Below are positions 11,711-21,405 of a stretch of DNA of 64,000 nt, in pieces. A program made the translations under genes and the position numbers. The stretch's first letter is position 1, and the number at the start of each line of letters is the position of its first letter. The notes beneath the pieces were generated by a model. It was not told where the DNA came from and did not search any database. It saw only the letters and a list, made by a program, of their open reading frames with translations. Source of the stretch: Polyporus tsugae (Eukaryota; Basidiomycota; Agaricomycetes; Polyporales; Polyporaceae); NCBI GenBank assembly GCA_024305745.1, contig JAHRBS010000004.1:4960001-5024000 (forward strand), given 5' to 3'.

Positions 11711-13131
11711 GGTGGACGTCGAGGAAGAGAGATGAACGGCAAGGGGTCGCTAGTCATCCATTTGTATAGAGGGAGAACTATCCGGGATCCATACAAGGGT
11801 GGCCTTGTACTTCCGGATTCGCTCAAGCGGGCCAGTGAGGGAAAGTGGTGCGATGGGTGCTTGGAGGAACGCAAGTTCATGTGGAGGGAAGCACGGACGG
11901 GGTGGTGGCAGAAGCTGGATGGATGGCTGCAGACGGGCGAGGGTGCGTCGGTCGCGCGGGTGGACTCAGATGTACGTGGGTCCAACCGCCCTCGGCGGTT
12001 GCTCTTGTGATATGAAGCTTGTCGCTCAGGCACAAGTCGGGATGAACCACAGTATAGCTAGATCTATGTAGACACGATGTGTGACAGCGACTCCTTGTCG
12101 CGTGTTAATTGAGACAGCTGCTGTCAGCAGTGATTGCACGAGGAAATGTAAGCAAAGGTCTTCTGGACAATCATCCACGACGAGTCGGACAGCTTACAGC
12201 TGGGGAATATCAACAACGACAGCTCCGATCCTAGGGTTAGACTCAAACCTCTGGTTGCGGACGACGGCAGGGGAGCGCTCCGACGAAGGCGATCTACAAA
12301 GCCAACCTCGTGTGAGAGCGGGCGCAAAGGTTTGATTTGAAAGTTGTGAAGAGACGCTGCGAAGAAGTCAATGCTTCTTCCATGTAGAAAGGTAGCGGAG
12401 AGTTGTGTTCGACGTACAGTTGGCTCTCCGAGTATTGGGTTATATGCTGTATGCGCGCACACTCCCTCTAACTAACAGCACGCCGACTTGGGCCTGTCCG
12501 GAGGATCTGTCTCCGAGTGGAGGGCTAGGGCAAAGCCGTAGCATGACGACAGCCTGGCATTCCCCAGTTGATAGTCCTCGTTCTATCACCTGTCCAACTG
12601 CTTTGGTGACAGCTTCAGCAAGCGCGTGACAGCCTCGCGAATGGTAGGGAATGCCTTCTCCGGCGCTCCGTTCGTCTTCACGTTACGAAGCTACAAGGAG
12701 CAGCCTCGTATGGGGCGCGCAGAGGCTCATAAATGGCGACTTGTGACGGGGAAAGCAGCATGAATTTTTCAGAGGAAATACATACTGTGCACCGTGACAG
12801 CAGGTCTCGCGCTGTAATGGACTGCCATAGCCCGGGAGGGTCCGCCCGCTCGGAGCGTGGCCTTGGACTCGGGCTTGCAACTGTACAACGAGGGGATGCT
12901 GCCACCGTCGTACAGCTCTTCATAATTCGGGTTAGCGGTGAGTACGCGCCGATTCTGGTACCGAAATGGCTTTAGCTGATCGTATCTCCACAGGTCGGTT
13001 CGGACTTACCTCGACATGATACACTGGACAATGCGAGGCACGTATGCACTATGTAGTACGTGTAAATATTGGTAGACACGACCTCCCCCACAAATCTCGC
13101 ATCCAATCGAGACGAGCGACACCCATGACCG
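11711..13131. other. gene-poor spacer, 1.4 kb
   Basis: Only short frames on both strands, none with family features or convincing exon structure. A low-GC patch sits around 12060-12400. Fragments of coding-like codon use on the minus strand near 12480-12660 and 12740-12900 could be old exons, but I cannot assign them. Confidence 0.4.
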
Positions 13132-14911
13132 TCATTCCAGAAGTAAGTCTCCAAGCTGGCTCTGGGAAAAGCATTCGAGTATCGTTTCGCGGTCGTACTG
13201 GCCCCGGCTCGAGTCTAGCGGGTCGTCGACAAACGCAACCTTGTTCGGGTACGGGGGCATCTCCCGCTCCACCTCGAACCATTCGCGCTCCATATCCGAA
13301 TCCAAGCCGTCCTCCGCCGAACGCGCATCCTCCATCTCACCGTCGTCGTCGCCGCCGAGTCCACCCTCTGCGCCGTCACCGTCCGAATCGTCCGTGTCCG
13401 ATTCCACGGGACTCACAGGGAGCGACTCGTACTCATACACGCCCTCCGAGTCCGTCTCGTCGTCGTCCGGGATCCTCGGGTCCCCCGCCGCCCCGGGGTG
13501 CAAGGTCCCCTCGCAGAGCTCGTCGAGCACGACCGCCCAGGCGTGCTGTCGCACGCGCCCCTCGGAGCACCACGCCTCGATTCCGCCCGTCGTGAGCATG
13601 AGCCAGTTGGCGCGCTCGTCCGAATCGTGCGCGCCGGGTATGTCTGAGAGGTCCTCGAGCGCGCGGTCCGAGCCCGGCATGTGCGAGGGGTGGAAATGCA
13701 GCGGGAAGAAGTCGCACGGGGTCATGACCATGCGGACTTTCGTGAGCTGCGGGGCGTGCGTGGTGGGCGCGAGGGCGATTGCGCGGTAGGCGGCGACGGA
13801 GGGCTTGTGGATGAGGTCGAGGTAGCGGAGGGTGGGGGAGTTGAGGTCGAGCGCGGTGCGTTCCTCGACAGTGAGGTAGATGACGAGATGGGAGATGCGG
13901 GGACAGAGGTCGTATAGCCGCGGTAGAAGGAGGGTGTTTGCAGATAGGTAAGGGAGAGCCCAGTCGGAGTAGATGAAGTGGAGGTAGGTCAGCTGCCTCC
14001 CGTGGGCTGTGAGGAGACTCATGGGGAAGTCGTCTTTGCAGTAGAGATAGGCCAGGCGCGGCATGGTCCATTGTGTGTTAACGTATTGGACAAATGGCAG
14101 AGTGTCGCAGTAGATGGAAAGCGACTTGAGCTCGGGAAAGAACAGATCAGGGAGAGTCGACCATGGGTCGGGAAGGACATTGTTGGACCCTGGGAAGATT
14201 GAGCCGAGGTCGAGGGAAGTGAGGTGCGGCGCGGAGGAGAGAATTTGTGGGAGAGAGCTAAAACTGCCCTCATCGGTGGAGAGACCGAGGGACAAGGTCA
14301 GAAGGCGGGAGTTGAGCAGTCGGGCAAGGAGACTGCCAGCGCGCTCATGGCCAAAGTCAAGTATCCAGGTTGGGTTGAAGGCAGTAGGTTCTGATAGAAG
14401 CTGTCCAGGAGGGGGACCAGAATGATCGTCAAATGGAGGATGGGGATGGGGATTGAAAGTGAAGGCGAGGAGCATTGTAGACTGGCTGAGGATGTATTGG
14501 AAGTCTTGGCGGACGACATCAGCGCAGTGGGTTAGGACAACACACATATCAATATGCAGGGAGCGCACAAGATTGGAAAAGGATTGGTTTCCAGCTGCGC
14601 GGAAGGTGTGGGCGAGTGCGGAAATTTGACCCATTCTTCTAAGGACGATGTGGGAGTAGAGACATTCGGTGGCCGGGGAAGCCCATGCTTTGCAGACCAG
14701 AACGAGAGCTGTCTTAGCCCTGAGAGAGATTAGCCAAGGATTTCTTGGACCATTGCGTATATCGGGCAGGTAGAGATGTGAAGGGGGTTCGATGAACCTG
14801 AAGATGGTCAGAAGGACTTCTTGCGGCAGCTGGGGCGGTATCTGGAGATGCAGCACGTCCTGTCGGATGTCAGCGAGGATCCATGACTGAAGCAGATGAT
14901 CGCACTACCAT
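13132..14911 (-). CDS. F-box/LRR-like protein with acidic C-terminus
   Basis: One long exon (14859-13132) encodes LHLQIPPQLPQEVLLTIFRF at its head, an F-box-like start, then leucine-rich segments such as APHLTSLDLGSIF and FPELKSLSIYCD, and a very acidic tail (SDTDDSDGDGAEGGLGGDDD). No ATG lies in frame near its 5' end. A plausible solution is a tiny first exon holding only the ATG (14911-14909), with a 49-base GT-AG intron 14908-14860. That gives 576 aa starting MDVLHLQIP. The role inferred is substrate recognition in an SCF-type ubiquitin ligase. A decayed copy of this gene lies at 54600-55650, sharing the tail motif VDDPLDSS. The gene is transcribed away from the histone deacetylase gene. 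Confidence 0.72.
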
Positions 14912-15312
14912 GCTAGGACTGCTGCCTGACGAGTGCGTCGGTCGAACAAAATGGAGTATGGCAAAGACAAAACTTGAAGTTGCGTTTGCGGGCAGTGTCC
15001 CGGGTCTGACTCACCGGATCTCGATGCGATCAGGGCTGGATCTGAGATTCCAGCTCGCCACGACCCCGCGGGGCACGGACTTGCAGCTTGCTTGCACCGG
15101 GCATCCCCCCTCCCTGCTCGCTTTTAGAATCCTTGGGCCACCGGCACCAAGCCCCGTCTCCGCCCTGCTGCTTTCCTTCGCCTATGCATATCTGACTGCC
15201 ATAGATCCCGCTCACGAATCAACAAGTTACTGGCAATTCGTCTCTTGCTCTTGAAGCTTGATCCTCCAACGTGACGTTCGACACCCTCGCAATTCGTTGT
15301 ACGACTGAGGGG
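14912..15312. promoter_or_regulatory. shared divergent promoter region
   Basis: This 400-base spacer separates the start sites of the minus-strand F-box/LRR gene and the plus-strand histone deacetylase gene, so it must contain both promoters. No clear TATA box is seen; pyrimidine-rich runs (CTGCTTTCCTTCGCC) precede the deacetylase start. Confidence 0.5.
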
Positions 15313-17431
15313 ATGGATACGTCCAAGAGGAGAGTTTCTTATTACTATGACCGTGAGTTCGTCCTCCTACCTCTCTGTCTTTCTCCCATCCGATTTCTCC
15401 TCCCCAGCCGACGTCGGGGCTTACTCCTACGGCGTCCACCACGCCATGAAGCCCCAGCGGATGCGCATCACCCACGAACTCGTACAGGCATACGACATGC
15501 TTCCAAAGATGCACGTCCTCGTACGTCTTTTTCCCTCAACCCCTCCCTGGACCCGCGAGTACTCATTCTGGCCGCTCCACGCTCAGCGTCCCAAACGCGC
15601 TACCCCCAAGGCCATGACTCGGTTCCACACAGACGAATACATCAATTTCCTCTCCAGGGTCACCCCAGACAACGCCCGCAGGCTCACATATCAAGGTTCG
15701 CGCTTCCTCGTTGGAGATGACAATCCCCCATTCGAAGGTGTCTTTGAATTCTCGTCCATATCCGCCGGGGGTTCGATCGGTACGTCCGTCTTTCTCCACC
15801 TCTTCAATCTCATGTCCTTATCTCCCGTACCGTGCCCCGCGATAGCTGCCGCGAATCGCCTCATGGAGGGCCACTCCGACATCGCCATAAACTGGGCCGG
15901 CGGCCTCCACCACGCCAAGAAGCGCGAAGCGTCCGGTTTCTGCTATATCAACGACATCGTCCTCGGTATCCTCGAGATGCTCCGCTACGTCCCCCGTGTC
16001 CTATACATCGATATTGACTGCCACCACGGCGACGGCGTCGAGGAGGCGTTCTGGGTGACCGACCGCGTCATGACGCTTTCTCTCCACAAGTTCGGCGAGT
16101 TCTTCCCCGGAACAGGCCTCCTCGAGGACCGCGGCGGGGGTAAGGGAATGGGGTACGCCGTAAATGTTCCGTTAAAGGATGGCATCACCGACGAGGCGTA
16201 CAAGAGCATCTTTGAACCGGTACGTCTCTTTAACGGTTCTATGACATCCATTGACAATGTTACCCTGCCGCAACAGGTTTTCGACAAAATCCTCGACGTC
16301 TTCCGCCCGTCCGCGATTGTTCTCCAGTGCGGTGCGGACTCGCTGTCTGGCGACAAGCTCGGCGGCCTCAACCTCACCATGCACGGCCACGGGCACTGCG
16401 TCCAGTACGTCCGCTCCAAGAACATCCCACTCATGCTCGTCGGCGGTGGCGGGTATACGGTGAAGAACGTCGCGCGCGCATGGACTTACGAGACCGCGTG
16501 CGCGCTCGGCATCGAGCGCGACATCGACCCCAACCTGCCGTGGAACGAATATTTTGAGTGGTTCGGCCCGCGCTACCGGCTCGAGGTGCAAGAGAGCAAC
16601 TTGGAGGACCTGAACCTGAAGGATGGGTCGCTCGACGAGACCCGGTGCGCGCGTTTTGCATAGTGAAGCGCAGGTCGTGCGCTAGAAGCTGATGTGTGGT
16701 ACGGTACAGGGAACGATGTCTGAGGTATCTGTCCGAACTCAACCCTGCGCCCTCGGTGCAGATGCACGACGTCCCGTGCGAGGGCCTCGCCGAGCACCTC
16801 GGTCTCGGCGGCGTCCACGCTCATGCGCCGATCGACGACCTGGACGAGCGACTCGCGCGTACGTCCGCTGTGCTTTCATTCCGTTTCGTTCTTGTCCTCA
16901 TTGCTTGCTACGCCAGAGCACGCGCGCCACGTCTACGACATCCAGAACCGGTCCGATCAGACTGAGTCTGAGCCCGAGTCGACCTCGGACGACTCGGACG
17001 GCGAGTCCTCGCACAGCAGACGGCGCCGCTCGCCGCGCCGGCTCCGCAGTGGCAGGAAGCGGATGAGCATCGTGACGTCGAAGTACTTCGACGTGCCGCG
17101 GCTGCCGCCTGAGTTCGAGCGCGAGATCGCGCTGGAGCACGACGACGACGACGGGTGCGGGCATGGGCATGTGTTGAGCGGGAGTGCGAGCGGGAAGAAG
17201 CGGCGGTTCTTTGAGAGTGGGGCGGTGTGGGATCCTGTCAAGAGGGTCGTTGTGGAGCGGGTGCGGGCGGGCGTGCGGGGGTACGAGCACGGACGGGTTG
17301 TGAATGGGGTCGCCAGTGGGTTTCGGGTTGGCGTGAGAGTGGGGGATAACAGCAGAGATAGGGAGAGCTCGCGAGAGGAGACGGAGGAGATGGAGTTGGA
17401 CGTCGAGCCGGAGGCGGAGGACGATGACTAG
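15313..17431 (+). CDS. class I histone deacetylase (Rpd3/Hos2 type)
   Basis: Seven exons: 15313-15352, 15408-15520, 15587-15779, 15846-16219, 16277-16644, 16710-16858, 16917-17431, 583 aa. The enzyme removes acetyl groups from lysines of histones in the nucleus, using zinc. Start MDTSKRRVSYYYDPDVGAYS is class I-like. Active-site features are present: GGLHHAKK with paired histidines, DIDCHHGDGVEEAF with metal ligands, FPGTG, LQCGADSLSGDKLG and the tyrosine loop GGGGYTVKN. APSVQMHDVP marks the end of the catalytic region. Variants against the usual consensus are HHAMKPQR for HPMKPHR and DIDCHH for DIDVHH. The last exon adds a long tail with a basic block (SRRRRSPRRLRSGRKR) and a strongly acidic end. 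INWAGGLHHAKK and the MHDVP tail are shared with the Hos2/HDAC3 branch, but I would not decide between Rpd3 and Hos2 by eye. Confidence 0.92.
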
Positions 17432-17685
17432 ATACGTGCGGACCTTTTGCTATTCTCTCCATATGTACTAACATGTCTGTATCGGATATCTGGAGGGATG
17501 ATCAATCACTAGTTTTTCGGTTGGAACCAGGTATTACAAATGCGCAAGAGCGATGTGAACCCACTAATAGGCACAAGAATTGTATACGACCATCGATCAC
17601 CCAGTGAACTTGAACACGCCCAGCCTCTCCACACCTCCGCAAAACTCGAATCCAGCGTCACCCGGGAGAGGACACAACGAGTTGC

Positions 17686-17770
17686 ATTTAAAGGGTGCAA
17701 AGTTGGGGGGGATTATGGTTAGACCCAGGTTATGGCCACACAAATCCCGAAAACATGCGAGAACGCAGGG
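17686..17770 (+). repeat. direct repeat, left copy (85 bases)
   Basis: Starts ATTTAAAGGGTGCAAAGTTG and ends GCAGGG. It matches 19550-19634 at 79 of 85 positions; the differences are mostly single substitutions. Confidence 0.9.
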
Positions 17771-17912
17771 AACCTGCTATCACGGAGCATCTACGGAAAT
17801 ATATAATATAGGATTCACTGCGGGGTAGCAGGGGTGACTAGTCAGGTGATGAACGCGTACACGCGCAAGTCACATGAGTAATAACGTGACTAGGACTAAG
17901 CAGTCAACAGTC

Positions 17913-17960
17913 AGAGTGCGACTAAGTCGCACTCTTACTAGGCCGTGCTTACGCACGGCC
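17913..17960 (+). other. two strong hairpins upstream of the ribozyme
   Basis: AGAGTGCGACT pairs perfectly with AGTCGCACTCT (17913-17935, 11 bp), followed by GGCCGTGC/GCACGGCC with loop TTAC (17941-17960, 8 bp). A third, GTGC-TATT-GCAC, lies at 18018-18029. Together with the hammerhead they suggest a structured RNA leader before the ORF. Confidence 0.75.
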
Positions 17961-18062
17961 CGTCATCGTCATCACAATTAAGTCATTAAGTCCGATCGGC
18001 CTTTGTCAGCCTCTGACGTGCTATTGCACAATCGGCTTATTATAGCACCCTGCGTATTACTA

Positions 18063-18136
18063 AGACAGTCCTGATGAGCCGCTTATAAGGCGAAACAGGC
18101 TGCGGTAGGAAGATCCCTACCGCCTGTTGACTGTTT
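18063..18136 (+). ncRNA. type I hammerhead self-cleaving ribozyme
   Basis: All core elements are present in order. Stem I 5' strand ACAGTC (18065-18070) is followed by the core CTGATGA (18071-18077). Stem II is GCC/GGC (18078-18080, 18089-18091), starting with the conserved G-C pair. GAAA lies at 18092-18095. Stem III is CAG/CTG plus an 8-bp helix GCGGTAGG/CCTACCGC with loop AAGATC and a 3-base bulge. Then come U16.1 (18127), cleavage base U17 (18128) and stem I 3' strand GACTGT (18129-18134). Stem I extends by a G-U and an A-U pair. Stem I is the open stem, so the motif is type I. Predicted cleavage falls between 18128 and 18129. U at position 17 is allowed but slower than C. Confidence 0.9.
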
Positions 18137-18232
18137 CGTCCCCGTCGCGCTCACGCTCGCTTCGCTCGTGTTCGCGCTCCTCCCTAACCCATATCGAGCT
18201 ACTTCGTTCCCACCCCTGCATTAGCTACCAAT

Positions 18233-19138
18233 ATGTCCAACTCTTCCTCCTCGTTCACACACGCTTCCTCTTCCTTCACACGGGCCATGTCGCCCGTGTT
18301 CGCGCCCATTGCCGGAGCGTCGGCGGTGTTAACCGCCGGCGCATTGAAGGCGATGTCTAGCAGCTCTGCTGCTACGGCATCTGCGGAGGCCAAGGCCTCC
18401 GCGGCGTTTGTACGGCGTCACACCTACAACGAAGCCAATACGGTTGCGGATCTAATCCGAGCTCTCCCGAGCAACTTCCGTTTTGCCCTGGACTCTGCGA
18501 TCAGGCGGATCGCGGACCTCGCTGAAAAGCGGATAAACGTCCAAGCGGCACTCTGTCGGGCCGAGCAGGCTATAACCGACGGACGCGTCCTCCCCCACCT
18601 CACTCTAAAGCCGGTTGTGCTGCAGCCGACTAAGGAGTTCCGTGAGGCCGGGAGATACGCCGAGCTGGAGCAGCGTTTGAAGGCAGCCGCCGACAAGCAC
18701 CGCGCCGACACCGAGCAGATCCATTTGGAAATGCTCAACGGCGAGCTTGCGTTGTATGACACCCTGCTTGATAAGCAGGCGGTCTTCGATTCCCTCCGCG
18801 TTATCGCTCACATGCGCAAAGCGGAGCTGGAAGAGTCCCACCAGGAACTGATCCTCGAGTACGCTGTACCGAGCGGTGACATGGAAGACGTCGCGTGGTC
18901 TAAAACGCCCGTGGCCGGTAGCAAGGACACGAAGATTGTCGGCTGGAAGACGGCAGTGTCGGTCTCTTACGAGGCCGACAACCTCATCTCGGATCTGTTC
19001 TGGATCGGGCAACGCGCCATCACGATCATGGAACTCAAGGATCACGCTCTTCGAAAGAAGATCGAGAAGAAGAAGGAGGTTCACAAGGAGGCAGACACCG
19101 AGATGGCGGATGCGACGCGGCCCGGCCCGTCCATCTAG
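18233..19138 (+). CDS. coiled-coil protein of the hammerhead unit
   Basis: ATG at 18233 opens 301 residues ending GPSI. The N-terminus is Ser/Ala-rich, then a long helical region rich in Glu, Leu, Ala and Arg (RYAELEQRLKAAADKHRADT) predicts coiled coil, and it ends with a basic block (ALRKKIEKKKEVHKEADTEM). The TAG stop at 19136-19138 is followed in the same frame by STIDKNVDGKLKGLSDQIKK. After a possible short intron a very lysine-rich segment (about 19257-19450) follows, then a last piece AINYVIANAPIGVI ending at 19555. So either the protein ends at 19138, or this copy has a nonsense mutation in a longer lysine-rich protein. No known family recognised. A DNA- or RNA-binding ORF1-like role in a retroelement is a guess from composition. 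Confidence 0.6.
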   Translation: MSNSSSSFTHASSSFTRAMSPVFAPIAGASAVLTAGALKAMSSSSAATASAEAKASAAFVRRHTYNEANTVADLIRALPSNFRFALDSAIRRIADLAEKRINVQAALCRAEQAITDGRVLPHLTLKPVVLQPTKEFREAGRYAELEQRLKAAADKHRADTEQIHLEMLNGELALYDTLLDKQAVFDSLRVIAHMRKAELEESHQELILEYAVPSGDMEDVAWSKTPVAGSKDTKIVGWKTAVSVSYEADNLISDLFWIGQRAITIMELKDHALRKKIEKKKEVHKEADTEMADATRPGPSI

Positions 19139-19549
19139 TCGACGATCGACAAGAACGTTGACGGCAAACTCAAAGGCCTCTCCGACCAGATTAAGAAGGC
19201 GAGTCGTCCCGTTCATTCGGGCCTGATTCCGCTTATTAAATCACTTCATCTAGCTCCAGCTCGCAGCCAAGACGAAGAAGGTCAAAACCCAGTCCAAATC
19301 ATCCGGCGCCGGAAAGGCGTCAACGTCGAAATCCGACCGGCCCGTGAAGAAGTCCGCGGCCAAGGATCAGGCGAAGAACAACAAGGGCAAGTCGGGCAAA
19401 AAGTCCACCGACGCGGGAAAGAAGGGCGACAAGGGCAAGGGCAAAGCACGTTTATATACGGCCGTCCCTCCTAGCTCCCCGACTCGGTACTAACTATGTC
19501 ATCACAACAGGCAATTAATTACGTTATCGCGAATGCCCCGATCGGTGTT

Positions 19550-19634
19550 ATTTAAAGGGTGCAAAGTTGGGGGGGATTATGGTTAGACCTAGGTTATGGC
19601 CACAGGAATCACGAAAACCTGCGAGAATGCAGGG
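19550..19634 (+). repeat. direct repeat, right copy (85 bases)
   Basis: Same unit as 17686-17770. It overlaps the final TAA of the lysine-rich reading frame, so it behaves like the element's 3' untranslated tail. Confidence 0.9.
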
Positions 19635-19824
19635 CGACTGCAACCTATTCGCCTAATCCCGGGCCCAAGGGCCTAGGTTCCGCCCATCTCCGCCCCAAAG
19701 CGGGCCCCTTGGCGTGGGAAGGGGCCCATCGGAAAGCCGCCGCCGCCGCCGTCGCGACGGTCCCATTCCCATGAAAATCTGCCGCATTTTGAGCGCACAC
19801 CGGACCTCGCGCCCTGGAGCCTCG

Positions 19825-19827
<3 letters not shown>

Positions 19828-19859
<32 letters not shown>

Positions 19860-19875
19860 GGGGGGGGGGGGGGGG
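19828..19875 (+). repeat. CT dinucleotide microsatellite followed by poly-G
   Basis: A (CT)n run at 19828-19856, then AA and 17 consecutive G residues (19859-19875). Homopolymer length may be affected by sequencing. Confidence 0.95.
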
Positions 19876-20513
19876 TCACATGACCCAGAGCAGGTCATGT
19901 GATGTGATGAAATCGTGCGATCTGATCTGAAATCCATCAGAACTTAGAGCCAAGAAAGGGTTCCCCGAATGCGGCGAGCGCGCATCGCAGGGGTCCTCAA
20001 CGGCTGAGATGTTTGCGAAATAAAAAAACTCGCTATTGCCTCTTCTAGGGCGCTTAATTGCCTTTTTGGGCGCCGGGCCACGCATTCGATCGATCGCCTC
20101 CCTCGGCGGCTTTGCGACGTCCTCAACTTCAATAATTCACCTGCATCTCTGTCCATCTTAATTCGTGCAAAATAAACTAAATCGTCGAAGCTACAAAAGA
20201 TTCGGTTTGCAGGTTTGTTTCCTCTCATTTGATTGATCGATGCTTGGTCGCCTTTTTGGGGCGTGACTTTGTTGAGGTCGTCAGTATGCCATCCATCGTT
20301 TTGTTCTGCTTCATTTAGGCGCCAATATTAAGTAAGATGCCTACATCCTGTCTGATGCCCACTAAAGGGTTAGGGCCAGGAGGGTCTCTTAAGGCAGCAA
20401 CTGATATTGCGTCGTTAGGAACAGACCAGCCACTGAACCAGCTACGCCAAAAAGGGCGCAATATCGAGCTTGGCTGGTACTATTATATGTGTGCATCTCA
20501 GATGCCCTAGAAA

Positions 20514-20554
20514 TTAGGGTTAGGGTTAGGGTTAGGGGTAGGGGTAGGGGTAGG
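20514..20554 (+). repeat. interstitial telomeric repeat tract
   Basis: About three perfect TTAGGG units followed by degenerate GGGGTA units. TTAGGG is the telomere unit of most filamentous and mushroom fungi. The tract is internal, with some 20 kb of genes on its left and elements on its right. Confidence 0.85.
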
Positions 20555-21018
20555 AAACCCCATATCCGCAAAGCACCTCTATCTATATACTATTTAGAAC
20601 GGGTTAGCTGAAATCTTAGCGCAAGGATGCTATAATATTCAGCAGCAGGCATGGAATAGAATGGACAACTAAATGGACAAAGGCTCAATTGACCCTCATT
20701 CACACCCAAAAAGCAAGCATGAGAGGCATGCTCTAACAATAATCAAGCTAGCACCTGGATGGTAGCCAAAATAAAAACAAAACAATGCACTGGTCTATTG
20801 TCAGAATTGGACCCTCAATCATCAATCTTGCCCCAGCACAGCCATATTCCGAGCAGACACCTTTTGACTACTAATTAGGGCCACAAGACCTCATATCTAC
20901 AAGGAGTAGGAGTATAGGGTCAATATATCCCCTCTTTTTGCTAGACTTGGAGAAAAGTGGGCTCAGATGCTGGTGTTACTTCTATATAAACTGATGATGT
21001 ATATATGGTGTTTGACGA

Positions 21019-21118
21019 TGTCATGAATGCTTCATTTGGCGCCTGCTACCAGCATCTTAGTTTCCTTTTCCGGACAATCTACTTCTCACGTCACACTTAT
21101 TGTTCTCCGTTGCATTGT
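21019..21118 (+). repeat. 5' fragment of a family B LTR
   Basis: TGTCATGAATGCTTCATTTG through TTGCATTGT matches the first 100 bases of the B LTR at 35782. It then breaks off into unrelated sequence. Confidence 0.8.
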
Positions 21119-21405
21119 GATGAACTCGAGGCTGTGGGGGGGGGCAAGAGTTCCGACTGTAAGTCAAACGCAAGGAGATCTTAGAGTCAGTGAGTGAACG
21201 ACTTGATTGTATGTTACCAAGTACCTGTAAGTCAAACGCAAGGAGACTAAGGTAAAGTCGGTAACCACAAGTAAGAGAGAGGTATATATAGTGCTTACTC
21301 TTCAGTCAGCGAGTGAACAACTGAAGAGCAGGGAGCAGAGAATGCAGTCCTTATATACTACAAGAAGGGAGTGCATGAGTAAGCGATAAAGAAGTCACAC
21401 GTGCG
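21119..21405 (+). repeat. unassigned repeat-derived segment
   Basis: Lies between the LTR fragment and LTR B1. It contains a 22-base exact direct repeat beginning CTGTAAGTCAAACGCAAGGA (21157-21178 and 21225-21246) and a second looser repeat, GTCAGYGAGTGAACRACT (21186, 21305). A TATATATAG motif near 21282 suggests part of another LTR. Source unknown. Confidence 0.4.

Larger units (their letters stand above)
17686..19634 (+). mobile_element. hammerhead-bearing repeat unit with coiled-coil ORF
   Basis: Bounded by two 85-base direct repeats (17686-17770 and 19550-19634, 6 differences). Between them, in order: hairpins, a full hammerhead ribozyme, a coiled-coil ORF and a lysine-rich extension whose last TAA (19553-19555) overlaps the start of the right repeat. 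The simplest reading is a head-to-tail pair: the 3' tail of one copy followed by a longer copy ending in the same tail. Hammerheads with partial tandem structure are known in Penelope-like retroelements and in retrozymes. No reverse transcriptase is visible here, so class is inferred, not shown. Confidence 0.55.
19635..21018. other. gene-free stretch with simple repeats and telomeric tract
   Basis: No gene. It holds a CT microsatellite and poly-G run, two copies of a TCGCCTTTTTGGG-like motif (near 20056 and 20248), and the TTAGGG tract. The part after 20560 is AT-rich and without recognisable features; it could be decayed element sequence. Confidence 0.5.

Noticed and set aside
17686..19634. 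LTR retrotransposon with 85-base LTRs
   Set aside because: The repeats lack TG...CA ends, there is no primer-binding site or polypurine tract, and no gag or pol is present.
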